The notes under the pieces were generated by a model. The model was not told where the DNA came from and searched no databases. It saw nothing but the letters and a program-made list of their open reading frames with translations. Shown here in pieces: positions 55,322-63,487 of a stretch of 64,000 bases of DNA. The position numbers were made by a program, and so were the translations under genes. Every line of letters begins with the position of its first letter. Position 1 is the stretch's first letter. Origin of the DNA: Natrinema gelatinilyticum (GTDB lineage Archaea; Halobacteriota; Halobacteria; Halobacteriales; Natrialbaceae); contig NZ_CP100756.1 of the NCBI RefSeq assembly GCF_024266705.1, positions 2,232,001 through 2,296,000 on the forward strand, in the 5' to 3' direction.

Positions 55322-55468
55322 TCACCTCGTAACCAGGCCCACGACGTGTTCACCGATGGCCTGCTCGAGTCCGCCGTACCCGACGTAGAGGATGATCGCC
55401 TCGAAGAAGACGGCACCGACGAGTGCAGCGGCTTGGACGCTTCCGGAGAGGGAATCGATTGCGAACAT
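55322..55468 (-). CDS. DUF7512-type small membrane protein
   Basis: A 48-residue protein with one membrane segment: MFAIDSLSGSVQAAALVGAV, then FFEAIILYVGYGGLEQAIGE. This pattern is shared by small haloarchaeal proteins located next to sulfur-transport and rhodanese-MBL genes. The ATG at 55468 is 24 bases after the stop of the rhodanese-MBL gene, so it is the last gene of that minus-strand transcript. Confidence 0.6.
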   Translation of the reverse strand: MFAIDSLSGSVQAAALVGAVFFEAIILYVGYGGLEQAIGEHVVGLVTR

Positions 55469-55491
55469 GATGGAGAAAAGCGAGCGTGGTA

Positions 55492-56667
55492 TTAGTCGTC
55501 GGCGACGGCGCTATCCGACGTGGCGGCACAGCGGTTCGGCCCGAGTTCGAGTTCGGTCTCTTCGTCTTCGTCTGCGGGTTCGTACTCGCCGGCGTTGGTC
55601 GCGATGACCTGCTCGTAGTTTGGTGGCTTCGACGGGAGGTTCTCGAACATGTGTTCGACGAAGTCGTCTTCTGCCATGCGGATGATCTCGTTGTTCTCCC
55701 AGAGGTAGCCGACGGTCGAAACCATCGGCTGCCCGGGCGTCACGTCGATGTACTCGCCGTCGTTGGTGACCGAAAAGTGCCCCGGCAGGATCTTCACGTC
55801 ATTGGGCTCGGTCATGATGGTTTTGTGGAGCGTCTCGTACTGGACGCGGGCACCGTCGCGAGCGTCTTTATCCGCGAACTGGAGTTCGGTCCGGCCGATT
55901 GATTCGACGAACAGCGTGTCACCGGTGAGCAGTGCCTCGTTGTCGACGAGATAGGAGGTCATTCCCGTGGTATGGCCGGGCGTGTGGACCGCTTTGATCT
56001 CGACGTCGCCGAGTTCGACCGTGTCGTTCGGCTCGATGGGGTCGAACTCGAACTGCGGGTCCCGCGACTCGGCGGGTGCACCGAGGTGGTAGGGGACGCC
56101 GAGTCTGTCGGCGAGCTGTCGGCCCCGCGAGATGTGGTCGGCGTGGATGTGGGTATCCAGAACGTGTGTCACCTTCAGCCCGCGTTCACGTGCGGCCTCG
56201 AGGAACACGTCGGTGGCGCGAGTGACGTCGATGAGGGCCGCTTCGCCGGCACGCTTCGAACCGACGAGATAGCCGAGACAGCCCTTCGACCGGCGCTGGA
56301 GCTGCACGACGACGAGATCGTCGGTTTCCGTAGCGATTGGAACGACATCGTAGACCATGCTCCAGGCCTCCATGCCATCCTCAACGGTTTTGACCTCGTC
56401 TACGTACCCGTTCGACTCGAGGTATGCCGCGAAACTGTTCGCGGAGGCGCCCGTCGCACAGATCGTGACGACGGTGTCGTCCGCGTCGAGGTCGTTGCCG
56501 TCGAACTCGCCGACGAGTTCGTCATTGTCGCCGGAATATTCTACATTTCTGGCGCCGGCGATATGCCAATCCTCGAAACTGTCGGGTGATCTGGTATCGA
56601 AGAGGACGAACTCCTCGTCGGCGTCGATCATATCTCGGAGCGTTTCAGCTGTGATTGTCTCGACCAT
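55492..56667 (-). CDS. Rhodanese-MBL fold (ETHE1-like) persulfide dioxygenase
   Basis: A 391-residue fusion. The rhodanese domain (residues 1-120) has its active-site loop VVTICATGASANSFAAYL with catalytic Cys. The metallo-beta-lactamase domain has the metal motif THIHADHISRGRQLADRLG (HxHxDH), VHTPGHTTGMTSYLVD and LLTGDTLFVESIGR, the pattern of ETHE1/BLH sulfur dioxygenases. It should oxidise persulfide to sulfite and move sulfane sulfur between them. The ATG at 56667 is used. It is divergent from the wHTH-rhodanese gene with 227 bases between. Confidence 0.93.
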   Translation of the reverse strand: MVETITAETLRDMIDADEEFVLFDTRSPDSFEDWHIAGARNVEYSGDNDELVGEFDGNDLDADDTVVTICATGASANSFAAYLESNGYVDEVKTVEDGMEAWSMVYDVVPIATETDDLVVVQLQRRSKGCLGYLVGSKRAGEAALIDVTRATDVFLEAARERGLKVTHVLDTHIHADHISRGRQLADRLGVPYHLGAPAESRDPQFEFDPIEPNDTVELGDVEIKAVHTPGHTTGMTSYLVDNEALLTGDTLFVESIGRTELQFADKDARDGARVQYETLHKTIMTEPNDVKILPGHFSVTNDGEYIDVTPGQPMVSTVGYLWENNEIIRMAEDDFVEHMFENLPSKPPNYEQVIATNAGEYEPADEDEETELELGPNRCAATSDSAVADD

Positions 56668-56894
56668 CGTCACCGTATTGTACGGAGAGACCACCTAAAA
56701 CGGTTTGAGCGGGGAGAATAATTTCCCGCAAATCTCGACGCGGCGGGGAAACGGGCGAAAGTACCCGACAAAATTTCTGTAACATTGTCTGATAGTCGGC
56801 GGTCACAGCTCGAAATCGAGCCGAAAGGTGACACGAGAGACGAACGTACCAATAGCGTCTTTACGCGAAAGCCACTACTGGTATTGCAGGTACA

Positions 56895-57983
56895 ATGCAA
56901 ACCTCAGCCATCGAGGAGGCGCTGATGGATCTCCCGCCGAGCTCGAAGTTCGTTTATAAGACACTGTCACGGGAGGGGTCGATGACGCTCAAGCAGATCA
57001 CGGAGGAGACACTTCTCTCTTCGCGGACGGCGCGATACGGACTCTCCCAGCTCGAGGATAATCAGCTGGTCGAGTCCGCGCCGGCGCTCCACGACGGGCG
57101 ACAAACCTGTTACAGTATCAGCCACCGATCGATCGGTGACGACCGGACCGGCTATCCGGAGCAGGTCCTCGTCAAGCCGGACAGCGCGCGAAAACGGCTG
57201 GACGCGTTCGAAGCGGACGATCCCGATCTTCGGCTGGTCGAAATCTCGACCGAGTACGACGAGGGGCACGTCCCGGGGGCCGTCGAACTCGACCCGCGGG
57301 CCGATTTCTTCGATGCCGGCACGCGGACGATCCCCGGCGCCGACCGACTCGAGAAGATCCTGGGCGAGCGCGGGATCACGCCCGATAGCACGGTCGTCCT
57401 CTACAGTGACGGCTACAACGAGTTCGCGGCGTTCGTCTACTGGACGCTCAAGTACTACCGCCACCGGGATGTCCGATTGCTAAACGGGGGCAAGTACTAC
57501 TGGACCGAGAATCAGTACCCGATGTCAGAGACGGCCCCGACTGTTACTCCCGTCGAGTACGAGATGCAACCGCCGAACGACCACATCCGTGCGTACCGTC
57601 AGGACGTCCAGAGCGCGCTCTCGGCGGATGTCTCCATCATCGACGTTCGATCGCCCGAGGAGTACCGTGGCGAGGCCGATGCGAATGCGCGTGCGAACGG
57701 ACACATTCCTCGGACCGTAAACATCGAGTGGAAGAGCGTCGTTCGCGAATGTGGCCGATTCGAACACCGGCAGGCCATAGAGCAGCCGTTCGCCGACGCT
57801 GGGATCACCGAAGACGACGAGATCCTCGTCTATTGTAACGTCGGCGAGCGATCCGCACTGGTCTGGTTTGCGCTCTCGGAGTTGCTCGGCTATCCGAACG
57901 TCGCGAACTACGACGGCTCCTGGACCGAGTGGGGAAACCTCGTCGACGCTCCGGTCGAGACCTGCGACTCGCGCGACCAATGA
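56895..57983 (+). CDS. wHTH-tandem rhodanese fusion protein
   Basis: A 362-residue protein. The N-terminal 90 residues are a winged helix (FVYKTLSREGSMTLKQITEE, LLSSRTARYGLSQLEDNQLV). Two rhodanese-like domains follow. In the first the catalytic loop reads VVLYSDGYNEFA, without a Cys; in the second it reads VYCNVGERSALVW with a CxxGxRS Cys loop. It is a possible DNA-bound sulfurtransferase or sulfane-sulfur sensor. The ATG at 56895 directly follows a TATA-rich region. It overlaps the next small gene by four bases. Confidence 0.85.
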   Translation: MQTSAIEEALMDLPPSSKFVYKTLSREGSMTLKQITEETLLSSRTARYGLSQLEDNQLVESAPALHDGRQTCYSISHRSIGDDRTGYPEQVLVKPDSARKRLDAFEADDPDLRLVEISTEYDEGHVPGAVELDPRADFFDAGTRTIPGADRLEKILGERGITPDSTVVLYSDGYNEFAAFVYWTLKYYRHRDVRLLNGGKYYWTENQYPMSETAPTVTPVEYEMQPPNDHIRAYRQDVQSALSADVSIIDVRSPEEYRGEADANARANGHIPRTVNIEWKSVVRECGRFEHRQAIEQPFADAGITEDDEILVYCNVGERSALVWFALSELLGYPNVANYDGSWTEWGNLVDAPVETCDSRDQ

Positions 57984-58258
57984 GACTTGCCCCGACGGCC
58001 GGCCATCAGCCAATCCCGCCGATCCGACTTGGCACGCGGAACGAATCGGAATCGCCGCAGAGAATTGCACCTGCCGACCATGATTGTCTCCTGCGGCCCT
58101 CGGGGCTGACCGGACTCGGATCGGTGGTACTCGCACTGATCGTTCCCCACCACATTGTCGCGTTCGAGTCGTATGTGGGCGTGTTACCGACGTTTCAGTC
58201 GGTTTTCGGTGCGTCGTTAGAGGACGACGTCGGCAGCGGCGACGAGACGGCGCAATAA
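57980..58258 (+). CDS. Small protein coupled to the wHTH-rhodanese gene
   Basis: A 92-residue frame that starts with an ATGA overlap on the preceding gene, which is the main evidence. The C-terminal half is hydrophobic then acidic (TGLGSVVLALIVPHHIVAFE, then ASLEDDVGSGDETAQ). No family recognised. It could encode a small membrane anchor. Confidence 0.4.
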   Translation: MRLAPTAGHQPIPPIRLGTRNESESPQRIAPADHDCLLRPSGLTGLGSVVLALIVPHHIVAFESYVGVLPTFQSVFGASLEDDVGSGDETAQ

Positions 58259-58462
58259 TTACGGGTTATCCGTCGAGTGTCACACGACGGGTCACTCGAG
58301 CAGGAACGGGGCGGTGTCGGTACGTCTCGGCAGTGGGGGCCACGGTCGGGGTACGACTGGTCACCTTCCAGCAATTTTTTCTGCAAATATAGGTCTCACG
58401 ACGAACTTCACAACATTATCTCGGCTACCTCTGCGTTCAGATAGTGTCCCTCCCAAGGCTAT

Positions 58463-59647
58463 ATGACTATGGACCAGATAGTCGTGCTTGGTGCCGGCGT
58501 CGGCGGCACGATGACCGCCAACATGCTCCGCCGTCGATTGGACCGATCGGACGCGGAGCTCAGCATCGTGGACAAGAGTACAGAACACGCGTATCAGCCC
58601 TCGTTCTATCTGCTGCCGTTCGGATATATGGAACCCGAGGATCAGTTTCGGGACATCCGCGGACTCCTCCGGGACGGCATCGAATTCGTGCAGTCGGCGG
58701 TAACCGGTGTTGATCCCGATTCGAAGACCGTCGAACTCGCGGACGGCAAGCTGTCGTACGACTATCTCGTCGTCGCACTGGGCCACCGCCTCGCACCTGA
58801 GGCGACGCCCGGCATGCTCGAGGGCTGGGAGGAGACTGACTCCATCTACCCCTTCTATCACTTCGATGCCGCGATGGGGCTGCGGGACGCGCTCGACGAC
58901 TTCGACGGCGGTACCTTCGTCGTCTCGGTTCCCGACACGTCTATCAAGTGCGGAGGTGCGCCGCTGAAGATGACTATGCTCGCGGAGGACTACTTCCGGC
59001 GACAGGGCATCCGCGACGACGTCGACGTCGTCATGACCAAAGGGGGCGACGCCGTCTTCGGCGTCGCACCCTACCGCGAGAAACTCGAGGAAATCTGGGC
59101 CGACCGCGACATCGAAGCCAACCTGAACTTCACGGTCGACGAAATTGACCACGAACAGCAGGTCATCCACTCCGAGGATGGAGACACCCAGGAGTACGAC
59201 CTCTACGCTCCCGTGCCCCCGCAGTATGGGCAGCCGGCGCTCACCGACAATTCGCCGCTGACCGAGGGCGACGAAGAACACGGCGGCGAGTACGTCACGG
59301 TCGACGAACACACCCTGCAGCACACCGAGTACGAGGACGTCTTCGCGCTCGGCGACGGCTGTAACACGCCCAACGCCAAGACGGCCGCGGCGGCACGCAA
59401 GCAGGCCCACGTCGTCCTCGACAACCTCACCGCCCACATGGCGGGCCGACGGCAGACCGCGAAATACAAGGGCTACGCTGCCTGTCCGCTGCTGACGAAG
59501 AAGGGCAAGGCCATGGTCGCCGAGTTCGACTACGAGGAGAGCATCTCCGCCCCAGTCGAGAGTCGGATGAACTGGATCATGGACATCAACATCCTGCCCA
59601 GTTTCTACTGGGACTCCTGGCTTCGCGGCTACGACCCACTTCCATAA
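58463..59647 (+). CDS. Sulfide:quinone oxidoreductase-like flavoprotein
   Basis: A 394-residue FAD protein. The start IVVLGAGVGGTMTANMLRRRLDR is the FAD motif and DYLVVALGHRLAPEATPG the later conserved segment. Cys residues in TSIKCGGAPLKM and YAACPLLTKKGKA are at positions used by SQR enzymes for polysulfide transfer. The C-terminal SRMNWIMDINILPSFYWDSW suggests membrane attachment. It should oxidise sulfide to sulfane sulfur and reduce quinone. It begins an operon with the DUF1641 gene. Confidence 0.88.
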   Translation: MTMDQIVVLGAGVGGTMTANMLRRRLDRSDAELSIVDKSTEHAYQPSFYLLPFGYMEPEDQFRDIRGLLRDGIEFVQSAVTGVDPDSKTVELADGKLSYDYLVVALGHRLAPEATPGMLEGWEETDSIYPFYHFDAAMGLRDALDDFDGGTFVVSVPDTSIKCGGAPLKMTMLAEDYFRRQGIRDDVDVVMTKGGDAVFGVAPYREKLEEIWADRDIEANLNFTVDEIDHEQQVIHSEDGDTQEYDLYAPVPPQYGQPALTDNSPLTEGDEEHGGEYVTVDEHTLQHTEYEDVFALGDGCNTPNAKTAAAARKQAHVVLDNLTAHMAGRRQTAKYKGYAACPLLTKKGKAMVAEFDYEESISAPVESRMNWIMDINILPSFYWDSWLRGYDPLP

Positions 59648-59649
59648 CG

Positions 59650-60495
59650 ATGGTCCGCAACGAACGAACCCTCGACGCCGACAACTCGATCACCGACGAA
59701 ACCGAACTGGCACGCGCGATCGAGGAAAACGAAGCGGAGCTGGCGGAACTGCTCCAGCTACTCACGGCCGCGGAGGAACTCGCTGCGGACCTGACCCCGG
59801 AACTCCGTGAGACCGTCCGTGAGAACCGCGAGCCCATCCGCGAGCTGCGCATGGCCTTCGAACGCGAGGAGACGCTGATCCTCCTGCAGAAGGTCGGCGA
59901 AGAGTCGGACACGCTCGTCGAACTGCTGGACATCCTGGCGGCCTCGAAGGACCTCTCGGACGATCTCGTCCCGGAACTGCGCGTCGCAATTCGCGAGAAC
60001 CGCGAGGTCATCGAACGGGTCCGACTCGCCGTCGAGCGCGACGAAACGCTCGTGCTCATCGAGAAATTGGGCGACAACGTCGACACGCTTGCGGAGTTGC
60101 TGGACTTGCTCGATGCGACCTACGATCTGGCCATGGATCTGACCCCGGAACTGCGAGACGTCGCCCGGGACAACCGGAACGTCATCCGTGAACTCCGGAT
60201 GGCCGCGGCAGGGTTCGCAGACGCCCACGACGACGCCGACGTCGACATGTACGAACTCGGACGGAACGCGGGCAACATGGTCGCGCTCGTCGAGACCATG
60301 GGTAATCCGACGTTCACCGACGCCGTCGACGCCACGATCGACGGCTTCACGCGGGATCCCGAGCCGGTCGGGCCCGTCGGGCTCGTCACAGCGCTGTTCG
60401 ACGCCGACGTCCGGCGTGCGCTCGGTCGCCTCCTCGCGGCAGCGCGCGCACTCGGGAGCGCCTCACTCGAGGAGTCGGATCGCCGAGACCGGTAG
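59650..60495 (+). CDS. DUF1641 protein (SQR partner)
   Basis: A 281-residue acidic helical protein, two bases downstream of the SQR-like gene. It has three repeats of about 50 residues, each with the pattern ELLQLLTAAEELAADLTPELR (also ELLDILAASKDLSDDLVPEL and ELLDLLDATYDLAMDLTPEL), followed by the conserved end TALFDADVRRALGRLLAAAR. DUF1641 proteins are usually next to SQR-type or formate-dehydrogenase genes; no catalytic residues are known. Confidence 0.85.
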   Translation: MVRNERTLDADNSITDETELARAIEENEAELAELLQLLTAAEELAADLTPELRETVRENREPIRELRMAFEREETLILLQKVGEESDTLVELLDILAASKDLSDDLVPELRVAIRENREVIERVRLAVERDETLVLIEKLGDNVDTLAELLDLLDATYDLAMDLTPELRDVARDNRNVIRELRMAAAGFADAHDDADVDMYELGRNAGNMVALVETMGNPTFTDAVDATIDGFTRDPEPVGPVGLVTALFDADVRRALGRLLAAARALGSASLEESDRRDR

Positions 60496-61027
60496 CGTCT
60501 CCCGTCGCATTGAACGGGTCACGCAGCTGATCGCCTAGCTGTCGTGACCACGACCCTCGATTTTCGCAGTTCAGAACGACGGCGCACGGATACAGCACCG
60601 TCGGCACACCGTCCCGATCGAACTATCGGAAAATCCGGTCCGTCTCCGGTAGCGGTTTTCTCAAAAGAGAAAATTCGTCGTGCTCTATTTCTCCTTCAGT
60701 GGCCCCGTGGACGACGAGACGTCCTATGCGTAGGCTCGCCGCGTCCGTTTACACATCGATTGTACCTAAACGGTCGTCGGCGACGAGTCGGACACCGCGC
60801 GCTCGAGTGGTCGCTGACCGTCGGTCGACGGAGCGAATCGTCTGTTTCGCATGGGACGGGAACCGAATCCGACGGGTCCGAACGCGACGATCCGTGTCGC
60901 GGAGCCAGAGCCCGTAGATCGCCTGGCCGTCGACGGGGATCACGATCGGTCCTCCGTGGCGATCGAACTCGAGTGGCCGTCCGTTCCCGCGTCGGAGTTC
61001 AACCTCGAGTCAGTCTCGGAGTCAGCC
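60496..61027. other. Gene-free region downstream of DUF1641
   Basis: I find no supported gene. The open frames in it are short and have no domain, and the ABC ATPase on the minus strand reads toward it without a permease gene. Confidence 0.4.
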
Positions 61028-61825
61028 CTACCCTTGAGCCGAGTCAGCACCCGAGTCGCGTTCGTCGCTCCCGTTCGACCGGTCAGATAGATCGAGGAAC
61101 GCGTTCTCGAGGGTCGGTTCGCGGAGATCCACGGACGAGATCCGACCGTCCGTTTCGTCGGCGAGCCCAACGAGGTCGGCGATCCGCGCATCGCCGTCGT
61201 CGATGATCGCCACACGGTCACAGAGGTGGTCGGCTTCGTCGATGTAGTGGGTCGTCAATACGACCGAGACGCCCGCATCGTCGTTCAATCGCTCGATGTA
61301 CTCCCAGGTGTCCCGTCGGGTGCGCGCATCCAGTCCGACGGTCGGCTCGTCGAGGAAGCGGACCGCCGGTTCGTGCAGGAGGCCGCGTCCGATCTCGAGA
61401 CGCCGCTTCATACCGCCGGAGTAGGTCCGGACGGGGTCGTCACGCTCGGCGACGAGGCCGACCATCTCTAGCACCTCGTCGATTCGATGGGTCCGTTCGG
61501 CCCGGTCTTGTCCGTACAGCCGCGAGTGAAACGCCAGGTTCTCTGCGCCCGTGAGTTCCTCGTCGAGTGCGGGTTCCTGAAAGACGATGCCCAGACTCGA
61601 TCGAACTGCCCCCGTTTCGGATCGGACATCGTAGCCGTTGACGGTTGCAGTGCCCGAACTTGGCGGCAGAAGCGTCACGAGCATATTGATCAGCGTAGAC
61701 TTGCCGGCTCCGTTCGGGCCGAGCAAGCCGAACAACTCACCGCGCTCGACCGCGAACGTGAGGTCGTCGACCGCGGTGACGCCGTCGAACTCCTTCGTGA
61801 CACCATCGACCTGTATTGCATCCAT
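61028..61825 (-). CDS. ABC transporter ATP-binding protein (DrrA/ABC-2 exporter type), no adjacent permease
   Basis: A 265-residue ATPase. Walker A is LLGPNGAGKST, the signature is YSGGMKRRLEIGRGL, Walker B is AVRFLDEPTVGLDARTRRD, followed by TTHYIDEADHLCDRV. This is the DrrA/NodI group that powers ABC-2 exporters. The expected membrane partner is not next to it; on its 3' side is gene-free DNA and on its 5' side a 185-residue membrane protein of another type. The last 25 residues are a disordered Ser/Asp tail. Confidence 0.93.
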   Translation of the reverse strand: MDAIQVDGVTKEFDGVTAVDDLTFAVERGELFGLLGPNGAGKSTLINMLVTLLPPSSGTATVNGYDVRSETGAVRSSLGIVFQEPALDEELTGAENLAFHSRLYGQDRAERTHRIDEVLEMVGLVAERDDPVRTYSGGMKRRLEIGRGLLHEPAVRFLDEPTVGLDARTRRDTWEYIERLNDDAGVSVVLTTHYIDEADHLCDRVAIIDDGDARIADLVGLADETDGRISSVDLREPTLENAFLDLSDRSNGSDERDSGADSAQG

Positions 61826-61933
61826 GGAGGGTCGTCGTGGTAACCTGACTTACCGGTCGGCGGTAAACGCTCGTCGGTTCCAGCGGTCGTCTGACTCGGC
61901 ATTTCCTTCTCTGACGATGCTCGAGACGCTCGA

Positions 61934-62491
61934 TCACCGTCTCTCCGACAGTACCGTATCGCTCGTATAGGCACGGAGGTCGACCGTCGCGGCAAAGACG
62001 GCGCCGAGGACGGTGCCGAACAGGAGGTGGCCGAGGAGGCTCGTCGCAGTGGTCGCCGGGAAGGTCTGGCTTCCGCCGGTGCTGACGGTGTCGACCCAAA
62101 CTGGGAGCACGAGCAGTGGGAGGATTGCCCAGACCGTCAGGCCGAAGATGAATCCCGCGGCGATCGTCCGTACGATGATGCCCGTTCGGGAGATGACGTC
62201 CGTTTCGACGTCCCTCCGAAGCGCGCCGAGGATCGGCTTCCGGGTGACGATCAGGCCGAAGACGACTCCGAGGGCGATCCCGTGAGCGACGTGGATCGAC
62301 CAGCCGATGGGATCGACGGGTTGGAGGCCGTAGATCGCGGGGATAGCGGACGAGACGACGCCGGGCTCGAACAGCACCATGACGATCCCGAACGCGATCG
62401 CGCCGAGCGCCCCGCCGAGTGCCCCACCGACGATCCATCCGGCGCTGTTGCTCAGCCCGAAGGCGGCCGCTGTGTTGGATTCCCCCTCCAT
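61934..62491 (-). CDS. Four-segment membrane protein of unknown function
   Basis: A 185-residue protein with about four membrane segments: GWIVGGALGGALGAIAFGIV, WSIHVAHGIALGVVFGLIVT, IIVRTIAAGFIFGLTVWAIL and LGHLLFGTVLGAVFAATVDL. Conserved histidines sit at segment ends (VAHGIA, LGHLLFG). I do not recognise the family with confidence; it recalls histidine-containing membrane proteins of haloarchaea. The ATG at 62491 follows an AT-rich promoter-like stretch. Confidence 0.6.
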   Translation of the reverse strand: MEGESNTAAAFGLSNSAGWIVGGALGGALGAIAFGIVMVLFEPGVVSSAIPAIYGLQPVDPIGWSIHVAHGIALGVVFGLIVTRKPILGALRRDVETDVISRTGIIVRTIAAGFIFGLTVWAILPLLVLPVWVDTVSTGGSQTFPATTATSLLGHLLFGTVLGAVFAATVDLRAYTSDTVLSERR

Positions 62492-62611
62492 CGGTGCGAT
62501 GGTACGACGAACGCGTCCAAAAGTGTTATTCAGGTAGCAATTCGGCAGTCTCACGTCGGACGACCCGTCCGAATACCGCACATTGTTGTGGATCGGGCGC
62601 CAAGCGATCCC

Positions 62612-63169
62612 GTGGAATACGAACTGCTCGGCTGGCCATCCGATGGGCCGAGGCTCCGACTCGACCACGAGCGGTTCAGCTACGCCGGGAAGTTCGTCAT
62701 GACGAACACGGGCAAAGCGGTGGCTCGAGCCGACGACGGAACGATCGTCGCAGCGGTCGCCTTCAACCCGGATCGCACCGACGACGAGACGTTGTGGCTG
62801 CGCTACGTGACCGTCGCCCGCGACCGCCGCGGTGAAGGGATCGGCCCTGCGCTCCTCCGGCGGGTCCGTGATCGGGCCACAGAGCGGGGGTACGATCGGC
62901 TTCGGATCGCCGTCAACAACCCTTACGCCTACGAAGCACTCTACCGGACCGGATTCGCCTACACCGGCGACACGACAGGCATCGCCGAACTCGTCCTCGA
63001 GTATCCCGCGCCGGCGGTAGATGCAGACCAGGAAACCCAGGACGAACGCGACCGCTACCAGGCGGGTCTCGACGAATTCCGCGAGCGCGACCTCTCCGAC
63101 GACGAAAACGCGTTTCTCGAATCGCGTCGCGACAGTGGGCCACCGGACCTCGAGTCGATGGATCGGTGA
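62612..63169 (+). CDS. GNAT-family N-acetyltransferase
   Basis: A 185-residue protein with the GNAT acetyl-CoA site RYVTVARDRRGEGIGPALLRR and the following YDRLRIAVNNPYAYEALYRTG. The N-terminal VEYELLGWPSDGPRLRLDHE is the family start, so the GTG at 62612 is preferred over the GTG at 62588. The last 40 residues (RYQAGLDEFRERDLSDDENA) form an acidic tail. Substrate unknown. Confidence 0.85.
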   Translation: MEYELLGWPSDGPRLRLDHERFSYAGKFVMTNTGKAVARADDGTIVAAVAFNPDRTDDETLWLRYVTVARDRRGEGIGPALLRRVRDRATERGYDRLRIAVNNPYAYEALYRTGFAYTGDTTGIAELVLEYPAPAVDADQETQDERDRYQAGLDEFRERDLSDDENAFLESRRDSGPPDLESMDR

Positions 63170-63487
63170 CCCGCGATGTGGGCTGCGATCCGAGTCGGCT
63201 GCGATCGCGTGTGAGCCGCGATCGGATCGTTCGCTCGGGTGCGATTCCCTGCAGGCGTGCGCTCGACATGTGGTCGACACAGTCGGCACGCGGTTGGCAT
63301 GTGCGAGGCGGTGGGCGTTTTCGGCGCACGCAGGTCGGGTGGCGGAGCACACGCTCATCCTCGAGTCTCGTGCTGCGTGCAGATGGGTCCGAGCCTTCGC
63401 CGTCTGCACCCCCTCGCTCTGAACCCTGAGCGGGCCGTACTCCCGTACCCATAGAGCTACAATCCCACATTTTCCAACAGGTGGTGT
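63170..63487. other. Intergenic region upstream of the PhoD-type gene
   Basis: Gene-free by my reading. It contains several GC-rich short inverted repeats and the promoter of the phosphatase gene in the last 60 bases (ACAATCCCACATTTTCCAAC region). Confidence 0.4.

Noticed and set aside
60851..61090. Plus-strand frame of 79 residues downstream of DUF1641
   Set aside because: It overlaps the end of the ABC ATPase in antisense and has no start signal or domain.
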